Origin: Diphasiastrum complanatum
Taxonomy: Eukaryota; Streptophyta; Lycopodiopsida; Lycopodiales; Lycopodiaceae
DNA length: 64,000 bases
Reading direction: 5' to 3'
NCBI GenBank assembly: GCA_029204225.1
Contig: CM055106.1
Span: forward strand, 40,180,368 to 40,244,367
Both the position numbers and the translations under genes were made by a program. This document shows positions 56,995 to 64,000 of this stretch, piece after piece. Within the stretch, counting starts at the first letter, position 1. The number at the start of each line of letters is the position of its first letter. Below the pieces are notes generated by a model that was not told the DNA's origin, ran no database searches, and was given only the letters and a program-made list of their open reading frames with translations.

Positions 56995-58560
56995 TCAGTG
57001 ATGTCGCGGGCCCAAACTGGGGTGTACTACTTGAAACAAAATAGCATCAAGAAGGTCATCATTAACACCTTCTGTTGGCTTGTCATTGTTGGGGATTTGT
57101 GAAAGATGGTCAACTAAAAAATGTTTCAAACCCTTTCTAACAACCACTCGAAACTCAAATTCTCGAAGTAACAACAAACAACATGCTATTCGTCCAGTTG
57201 TGCATGTCTTGTTCAAAATATATAATAACGCCTGATGATCGGTGTGAAACGCAAAGGATTTGTCTAAAAAGATAATGGCAAAAATTTTGACCGCATACAC
57301 CATAGCAAGTGCTCCCTTCTCAGTAGTGGTATAATTCATCTCGGCTGGGATCAGTTGGTCACTCAAGAATCAGATAGGATAATCCTTAAATTCCTCACAA
57401 GATTGCATCAAGATAGCGCCGATGGCGTATTTGAAAGCATCTGTGTGCACATGAAATTCCTTGGAATAATCTGTGCTTGTAAAATGGGGGGCACTAGCTA
57501 AACATGTTTGAGTCTTTAAACGCAAGGCCATGTTCCTCTACCCATTTTGGATCTATGGTTTAACCAGTACATCCATCGTGCCTTACCTGCAAAGTCATGT
57601 ACATGACAACAATAGTAACTGGCATGACCCATAAAGATCAGACCTCAGGCAACGGGTCTTAGGGATTGCATCTCTACAATTACTCGAACATTTTCAGGAT
57701 CAGTAGCAATTCCATTCCAGGATATGATGTGTCATAGGACAACACCATGGGTAACAATCTGACATTTCTCGAGATTTAGAGATATACTGAACCTTTGGCA
57801 TTGAATGTATATTTTCTCAACTACAACTAAATGTAGAGATGCTTCATAGTGAACTCCTAGGTTCATCTAAGTAGACTTCTAGCGTGTCTCCTATCAGGTC
57901 CAAAAAGGCTGCTTACATGACACGTTAGAAGATGCTAGAGGCGTTACACAATCCAAAGGGCATCACCTTTCCAACAAAACGTCCCCCATTCCATGGCAAA
58001 AGCAGTTTTGTGTTGATCTTCAAGTGCTATTCAATCATATTATAACTGCTAAAGTTGTCTAAGAAGGAATAAGCCTCATCTCCAGCTAGATTCTCTAATA
58101 TGGCTTCTTCGAATGGGAATAGGAAAATGGTCATAGTTTAGTGACCGAATTAAGCTTTTTGAAATCTACCCAAATTCAAAGCTTTCCATTTTTCTTAGAT
58201 ACAATTACAATCTTGACACCCATTCTGTATGTTCGACCTCATAGATGAATCCGACCTCCACTATGCAATTATAAATTGGATTACATCTGTAGGGATGACT
58301 ATCTACCGGGATAGCATCAGTTGTAAGGGGGATGAGATGTATGGCTATCGTGGGGCTCACACCTTTCATATCCTTGTATGACCAGGCAAGAACATGGTGA
58401 TACCTTCGAAGCAGTTTTTCTAGGGCTCTACACTGCTCTCGATGGAGGGTGGGCTCCTACATGGACAATTTTGTCCTCTTCTTCCTCGGATCCTTCAAAT
58501 TCAACATGACTGTCCAAGCTGGTCCATCAAAAGTTGCATCCCCCTATGGTCCACATTGGG
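56995..58560 (-). pseudogene. Ty3/gypsy reverse transcriptase and RNase H
   Basis: Minus strand, high to low: remains of the polymerase (SFLDNFSSYNMI; INTKLLLPWNGG; the box MPFGLCNASSIF with a stop after it; then LEVYLDEP, where YLDD has become YLDE), followed by RNase H: VHTDAFKYAIGAILMQ, PAEMNYTTTEKGALAMVYAV (TE.E..A box), FAFHTDHQALLYILNK and FEFRVVVRKGLKHFLVDHLS with LVDHLSQ in place of VADALSR. The region 57366-56995 is one open frame of 123 residues. Upstream is worn by stops. No LTR or primer site is attached. Confidence 0.85.
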
Positions 58561-58638
58561 CTTGCGGAGAGCTTAAAGTAATGTCCTCAATTGTATAGTC
58601 TTGAAGTATTGTGGCATGTTGGGGGCCTTCTGGTGCAT

Positions 58639-58776
58639 AATGTGAAAGATTTCAGATCCTTATCTAATCTACTTAAATGATCTTTGGTTTAGAAAGATAA
58701 ATACCAACCAATCTCACCAATGTAGAAAAATCAGCATCTACATACAAAATGAGATGCAAACACTTATGTGAAGATA
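58639..58776 (-). mobile_element. Copia element A LTR fragment
   Basis: TGTGAAAGATTTCAGATCC.. through GAGATGCAAACACT matches 52077-52205 with small differences. It breaks off after ~138 bp. Confidence 0.85.
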
Positions 58777-59189
58777 TTGCCAAAAATGGGCAAATCTAGC
58801 TTGATCAAAAACCATGTAGAATAGTGTAAATTGTGTACACAAGTGGGTCCCACACATGTGAGGCCATGATGCTACATGGAAAACCCATTCAAATGTAGGT
58901 TAGGTCAAGTCAAGAGAGTTCGTCATGTCTAATTTGGTGGTCATCCCTACTTTATAGGACCAACACCTAAGTTTAAGGTGAAAATTTGACCAACTAGCTA
59001 CCTACCAAGCAATAACTCTAGGAAATAGACTAAGGTTTCATTTTAGGTCAAGGAGAGTGAGTTATCTTCCTTATTAAATGCTGGAAATCCACCAAACTTC
59101 AAGAAGGAAGTCGAATTTGCTATGTATTCCCTCTCTCCATAGTGAGAAGATAGAAAATTTTTGGAGCTCATTGGCAATCTCAAGCTAGT
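58777..59189. other. Non-coding stretch
   Basis: No feature recognised between the LTR fragment and the Ty3 gag. Confidence 0.45.
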
Positions 59190-59705
59190 TCACCTATGTA
59201 CATTGAGTTTTTGTGATCCAAATGAAACGAAATCAATTTCTACTTGTTTCTCAGGTTGAAGGCCGTAATGTTTGACCTGTTCAATATAATCCCGGACCTT
59301 TCTCGTTTTTCCATCTTGACTTTGTTTAGCAGGAGTCGGTTTAAAGCACGTAATGAGAGCCGCTTTAACCGCTTCCCAGGTGGATTTCTCTTCCTCTGAT
59401 AGGTGAAAAACCAATCCTGGGCCACCGCAAGTAAGGATATAGGGAATAGCATCAGCTTCTCTGCAGGCGTCCATTCCGCCGTAGATTTCACAAGATTGCT
59501 CGTAGATCTGGAGGAATCGGATTGGGATCTGAGGATCCATCGTATTTTGGCATCTCCATCCGTGCTGCTCCAATCTGGGAAGGTGTGGTGCCTCATTTGC
59601 TATCCTTCGTGCTAATTGATCATCCTCGATCTCAGATTCATCCGATGGTGGATTCCAAATTGATTGGATCTTGCTTATACAATAGGATGCAGTCTGGATC
59701 TTCAA
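59190..59705 (-). pseudogene. Ty3/gypsy gag, copy C
   Basis: Second copy of the gag at 16970-17880, in two overlapping frames because of shifts. It reads RIANEAPHLPRL.., DPQIPIRFLQIYEQSCEIYG in one frame, and AEKLMLFPISLLAVAQDWFF in the other, with EEKSTWEAVKAALITCFKP and KQSQDGKTRKVRDYIEQVKH. Truncated at the low end near 59220, so only the gag N-terminal half is present. Confidence 0.8.
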
Positions 59706-60931
59706 GGATCTGATCGATCTGATCGGCCGGAATGAATTTTAGGCTCTTTGCGGTGGTTTTTCCTTGATAACTTTTTTCTCCTTGCATAGATTAACCTGAG
59801 ATTTTGATAGTAGCTGGATCTAATGAAGATCTTTCCATTGATCTGGTCTGCAAGGGTTATCTTGTGCGAGGCTTGGCTGTGTGGAGGGTTCTTTAGCTGT
59901 TTTTGCAGGTAAAAAATTTGATATCTTTCAGATCTCTGGGAAGTAGCTCTCGCAAGCTTCACAGTAGCTAGATCTGGGTCAGATCTCACTATAGAATTCT
60001 TTATGAAGTTAACTCTCACAAAGAAGTGAAAATTTCCACTGTCTACAAGGGTTAAAAATAATTTTTTGTGCTTGATCTTCACCATATCTTCATACTAACT
60101 CTCGCAGGCCTCATTACTAATGTAATTGACATTCTGAATCGATTAAGAGGGGTCTACAAGAGTTCTTGCTGGAGGATCTGCTGGATCTTCACTTTTTAGT
60201 GATTTTTTTGCACTTAAATCCAATTTTTTGCTCACTGGAATCAAACTAACTCTCGCAAGCTCTTCTGTGTCCTGGTCTCACTGAGATGGAACTTCAAAAT
60301 CTGCTACAAGAGTTCTTGGACTATTGGAACTAAAAATTTCACTGTCTGCGAGGGTTCACTAGTACTTTCCCGTCTTTTTTTTCACTAAGAACTCTCGCAC
60401 AAGCACTTAATTATGAAACTAACTCTCGCAAGTTTTTCTATATCCCGGTCTCACTGAGATGGAACTTTAGTATGGCTCTACAAGAGTTTTTATGATGATT
60501 TGATTTTTTTTTTTATTTTTTCAAGGGTTTTTTGAATTTTTTTATGATTTTTCCTCTAATTTTTACAATCTGCTTAGAAATAAACATCTCGCAGGGCTCC
60601 TATGCAGGTCTGGGAAACAGTACCCAGGAGCTGCTGCCCAGTCATGCAAGGGTTAGTTCTCACTGATTCTGGAGATATAAAAAATCTGATGAGTTTTTTG
60701 GCTCTTTTTTCTCCAAAATGTAGATTGGTGTGTTTTTGAGTTTTTTGGATGATTGGTTTGGGTTTCAAGGCGTCCTCTAACCCTCTCACACCTCCTCCGC
60801 TAGCTTTGAATAGTCCCAAACACAAAAAAAAAACAGAAAACTAACTCTAAACTCCCAAATATTCTGCCTAAAACTACTCTAAAAAACAAGAAAATAACTA
60901 AAATGCAACTAAACTAGTTAGTGGAAACCTA
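59706..60931 (-). repeat. Ty3 leader, copy C, with CTCTCGCA / TGCGAGAG array
   Basis: Homologous to 17881-18837 but ~270 bp longer. AACTCTCGCA-type motifs lie at about 59943, 60097, 60240, 60389 and 60418, and opposite-orientation TACAAGAGTTCTT or TGCGAGGGTT motifs at about 60152, 60304, 60346 and 60479. The extra length is in this array. Confidence 0.75.
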
Positions 60932-60949
60932 TCCCCAGCAACGACGCCA
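60932..60949 (-). other. Primer-binding site, tRNA-Asp type (copy C)
   Basis: Plus strand TCCCCAGCAACGACGCCA, 16 of 18 matches to the tRNA-Asp 3' end. Both differences are G-to-A changes on this strand. One base separates it from the LTR at 60951. Confidence 0.85.
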
Positions 60950-60950
60950 C

Positions 60951-61777
60951 TGTGGGGTCGAAGATCTCTCGTAGTATAGCCCTTCCGCCTATCAACAAAG
61001 GTTAGATCACTGGATAGGTGCCTAACTATGCATAGATGCTACTTTTAGTTAAATTCCTACCTTCTCCCTTACTCTACTCACCACTATGCTACTCCTCTTT
61101 AACTCTGACTCTTCTACACTAACATTCATCATAGTTTGGATGAAGGGAAGTGATAGAAAAGAAGAGGTTGAGAAAGAGAAGAGATAAAGAGAGAGAGAGA
61201 TAGAGAGTGAGGATGGAGGTTAGCTCAAATGCTCCTTATGCTTGCTAATGGAAAAGCATTCACTATGGCAGACAATAAACATGGAAATAGAAAGCAATGG
61301 AAAACAAAATCAAGAGCATTAGCAAGTAGTGAATAGCAAATGAGGATGCTTCTCTTCCAAAAATGGTAAGAGTTTCCTCCTTCTCATTAAGCATGGAAAT
61401 AGTGTACAAATGGTGTCTTTTTATAAAATGGGGAAGGCCCTTGCCCCTCAATCCTATTGGTTAAAATTTACAATGATCCTATCCATTCATCTTGGACCCA
61501 ACTTGATCCAAGGGTCCACATAAATTACATTGGTAATCACAAGATTCATGTGAGTCCCAATTTGGACCCAACTCTAAAAAGTGATCTCTAAGTTTAAAAT
61601 TGACATTGGGCCTCTAGTTTTATTTTAATTACAAGGCCCAAGTCAAGTTAATTTTATTTACAACTTCAACTGCATGCTCATTGGGCCACGGGCTTATACA
61701 AGCAGGATGCCATGCCCTCACAACACATTTTATTGGAGGATTTTATTTATTACACTTTGTTGGGAATACCCCCAACA
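60951..61777 (-). mobile_element. Ty3-type 5' LTR, copy C
   Basis: 827 bp, plus strand TGTGGGGTCG to ACCCCCAACA. Homologous to 18857-19657. TATA box at 61415-61424 on the minus strand. U5 holds the tRNA-Asp-like blocks at 60971-61013. Its outer end (61777) sits directly against copia gag at 61778, so it was inserted into, or joined to, the right-arm copia element. The target duplication cannot be tested because the left end is truncated. Confidence 0.9.
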
Positions 61778-61949
61778 GATTGTAGCGTCGTTTGCATCGA
61801 GGTTTGCCTTTGCATAGGTGACAATATCATAAAATTTCTTAGCCATCAACATAGCTTTCATCTTAAATTTCCATAATGATAATTGGATCCATGAAGCTTG
61901 TCCACAATGGGACTGGCTTTCCTTTGGGAATCCATGCGGAAGTTAGTCT
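61778..61949 (-). pseudogene. Copia gag N-terminus (family E), right arm
   Basis: Minus strand from ATG about 61945: MDSQRKASPIVDKLHGSNYH-type sequence through the stretch matching 46516-46687, then cut by the Ty3 LTR. Here leader, primer site and LTR are on the same strand as gag, the normal order. This shows that the left-arm copy is the rearranged one. Confidence 0.8.
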
Positions 61950-62103
61950 AGGTGATAGTGATGGCTATCAATGACTTAAGAAGGAAAATCTAATGCTATT
62001 TATAAAAAAAAAATGGTTATTCTATCAGATGATAGAATCTGGTTTTGTGGGAAGCTTATCGAACTACAAAGATAGCTCTGATATTAATCAATGCTTGATA
62101 CCA

Positions 62104-62606
62104 TGCTGGAAAAAATAGATTCTATGGGCGAATGCATAGGATTTAGTAGTCCAGGATCATCAATCATGTTTTTTCTCGATGTTATACATTGTGGAACTCT
62201 GATCACGTAGGGATACACATGAATCAATTTGCATTTGTGGAATTGGAAGAGTAGACAATCAGTCAAAATGATTAGGTCAGAAAGAAATCGAAATAGCCAA
62301 AAATACAACACTGACAAAATTTGAATGCAATAGCAAGAGTAGTTGATTCAGATTGATGTACAAAGATACAAGTCAGATGGATGCTCTGAGCACAAAACAA
62401 TTGTGAACAAAGTTGCATGTTTAGAAGAGCTAATTGCGTTCTGATAACAACTATGAGCTTATTCTGACAATCAGTCTGAAAAAAAGAATCAATGCATGGT
62501 ATATATATGTATATATATACAATTTTATATTAATGTAGATGCAAAGTACAAGAAGGTAGATTGTGACTTGCAGTCATGAGAGCAGTTGAGCGTGAAGGCT
62601 GTGACA
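62104..62606 (-). mobile_element. Copia LTR (family E), right arm
   Basis: 503 bp counterpart of 45573-46077, plus strand TGCTGG to GGCTGTGACA. Primer site adjoining at its left. Confidence 0.8.
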
Positions 62607-62744
62607 TTTCCCTTTTGAAAACCGCTAATGACCGCAAGTGATGTTCTTGCGGGACCTTGTGGTCACCCTTCTACGGGGCCTCGGAACACGCCTTCGCTAG
62701 AGACCGTAAGTAATGATCTGCGGGTCTTTGTGCTACTCTTATAA

Positions 62745-63441
62745 AGGCCACTACAGACTGCAAGAAGGGCTCTTACAGGATCTTGCGATGACTTTGTATT
62801 TGATTTTCTCTTCATGTCTTTTACGTATCTACACAAACATACATTAATCAAATTACAGTTAGTGATCCGAATATTGACAAAAAGGATAATGAATACAAAT
62901 TAATACAAATTCATAGATTTCACATACCAATTTTTCCACTCAATATAAAGCTGAAAAATTTGCGGATAACTTGTTGTGAAAGTGTCTGTTCCATTCTAAT
63001 GTAGAATAAGGTCCACTCCTGCTCAACCTCAATAGTAGTAAGTAAATCTCCATTTGCCATGATATCAAGGCATATACGATCAGTGTGTCCAATGCTATCT
63101 AGATCTTGATCTAATGGGGCCCAAGTACCATTGTGTTTTTTCATATTTGATAATGAAACACCATACTAAGCATTTGCTTTTCTATATCTAAATGTTATGG
63201 ATGAATGTTTTGATTCTACATTCTATATCTATAGTGGATTTTATATCCCAACCTTTTGTCCATGAATTGAATAAAAAAATCTTCTGATATATTTTTGCAA
63301 ACAAACAATGTGGGGGTTCAACACACCTCCGTGTTTGAAAAGAGCTGACAAACATTGACATTGGAACAAACCAGCTTAAGTGCACATTTCTTGATCCAGT
63401 ACTAATTTGAGTGACTTTTGTACATCATTATATAGCTTGGA
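62745..63441 (-). pseudogene. Gene X, 3' part, second copy
   Basis: Minus strand, parallel to 44726-45426. Open pieces are 63385-63188 (HLSWFVPMSMFVSSFQT.., SWTKGWDIKSTIDIECRI) and 63144-62920 (HNGTWAPLDQDLDSIGHTDR, CLDIMANGDLLTTIEVEQEW..). The last intron is kept (donor GTATGTGAAAT near 62927, acceptor TTTGTGTAG near 62829), with the acceptor now TAG. The stop and frameshift of the left copy differ here, so the two decayed separately after duplication. Confidence 0.5.
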
Positions 63442-64000
63442 ACGAAGTTTGGCCTCGGAACGAGCTTCGAGGACAAGTGCCCATAGGGTTACTGAATCGA
63501 TAAGAATTGTCCGGATTTTCAGATAGGGTGTCCCCAAGTTCATAAACCCAATACAGACCCAACAAAGCCATTCGTGCCCAATTTCGACGTCGTCTGTTCA
63601 AAACAATCATTCGTCCCAAGAAAACGCTTTGTGGCAATGGAACTGACCTAGTTTGGCAATTTTGCATGAAACAATCCATTTCCTCCGAACGACATCAGTT
63701 TCTCGTGTCGTTTGTTCAAGCCCAGCAGCAATGTCAAGTGGAACTTGTGGGAACAAACAGCACATCAAACGAGCATACATGCAGCCTGTAACCTCCGTTC
63801 AAAGTTCGGCCCTGAAATGGGCTTCGGGGACAAGTGGCCCATCGGGATACTGAACTAGCAGGAATCGCCAGGATCTGCAGACGAGGGGTGTTCCCATGTT
63901 CGCAAAACTGATACGGATCCGATGGAGCCATCATGCCCAAATTTGACATCGTCCGATCAAAACAATCATTCGTCCCAAGAAAACGCTTTTGGGGGAATGG
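63441..64000. repeat. Tandem repeat, period about 357 bp
   Basis: Two copies begin at about 63441 and 63799. Shared phrases are GGGACAAGTG-type text, AAAACAATCATTCGTCCCAA and GAAAACGCTTT (63614 and 63971). The second copy runs off the window. GC content is higher than the surroundings. Open frames on both strands here are not conserved between copies. Confidence 0.85.

Larger units (their letters stand above)
61952..63441 (-). repeat. Right arm of the large inverted duplication
   Basis: Reverse complement of 44726-46233 with scattered substitutions and small indels. It contains leader, primer site (about 62092-62103), LTR (62104-62606), the CCGCAAG flank and the second half of gene X. It ends at GCTTGGAACG, 63441, where a different tandem repeat starts. 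Confidence 0.9.

Noticed and set aside
63428-63949. Several 65-85 aa frames on both strands at the right end
   Set aside because: They fall in the 357-bp tandem repeat and are not conserved between its two copies.

Overview
This is a stretch of a large, repeat-rich land-plant nuclear genome. The evidence is the terminal exon of an NPH3/RPT2-family gene (a plant-specific family), Ty1/copia elements with initiator-Met-type primer sites, Ty3/gypsy elements with a tRNA-Asp-type primer site, GT-AG introns, high AT content and plant-style microsatellites. Two degenerate genes, a DNA amino-methyltransferase relative and a 'VGHTHD' transposase-like gene, are of kinds I associate more with ferns, lycophytes, bryophytes or gymnosperms than with flowering plants. 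That placement is an inference, and I cannot name the species.

Layout. 0-7.5 kb: a copia gag remnant, microsatellites, dispersed and tandem repeats, and a solo Ty3-type LTR with a 5-bp target duplication (5881-6660). 7.7-10.4 kb: an internally deleted copia element. 10.9-13.3 kb: a ~1.1-kb tandem duplication without recognisable genes. 13.4-15.4 kb: an exon related to the gene at 33.6-36.4 kb, then an intron-containing methyltransferase-like pseudogene. 15.4-19.7 kb: a copia integrase fragment and the 5' part of a minus-strand Ty3 element (gag, leader, primer site, LTR). 20.4-25.0 kb: copia fragments, including a 1.3-kb direct duplicate of 15.5-17.0 kb. 25.2-25.7 kb: the NPH3 exon, the only clearly intact host coding sequence. 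26-27.6 kb: minisatellite, tandem and foldback repeats. 28.7-32.1 kb: copia and Ty3 pol remnants. 33.6-36.4 kb: a decayed multi-exon minus-strand gene with a FLYWCH-like zinc-binding motif. 37.8-39.1 kb: copia pieces joined head to head. 39.4-44 kb: AT-rich, no gene seen. 44.0-46.2 kb and 62.0-63.4 kb: a large inverted duplication, each arm holding the 3' end of an unrecognised intron-containing gene plus a copia LTR, primer site and leader. Between the arms lie rearranged copia pieces (46.2-52.7 kb), an LTR-like sequence, the VGHTHD transposase-like gene (53.5-55.4 kb), Ty3 pol (57-58.6 kb) and a second 5'-truncated Ty3 copy (59.2-61.8 kb). 63.4-64 kb: a ~357-bp tandem repeat running off the end.

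Nearly all coding sequence is broken mobile-element sequence, so there is no operating pathway to describe. The most unusual signals are: (i) three copies of one Ty3-type LTR whose U5 end carries blocks matching the body of tRNA-Asp beside a tRNA-Asp primer site; (ii) the methyltransferase-like gene; (iii) the VGHTHD gene with a chromatin-reader-like tail; (iv) the inverted duplication, with a 454-bp internal inversion bounded by 7-bp inverted microhomology. Descriptions rest on reading motifs by eye, without database searches.
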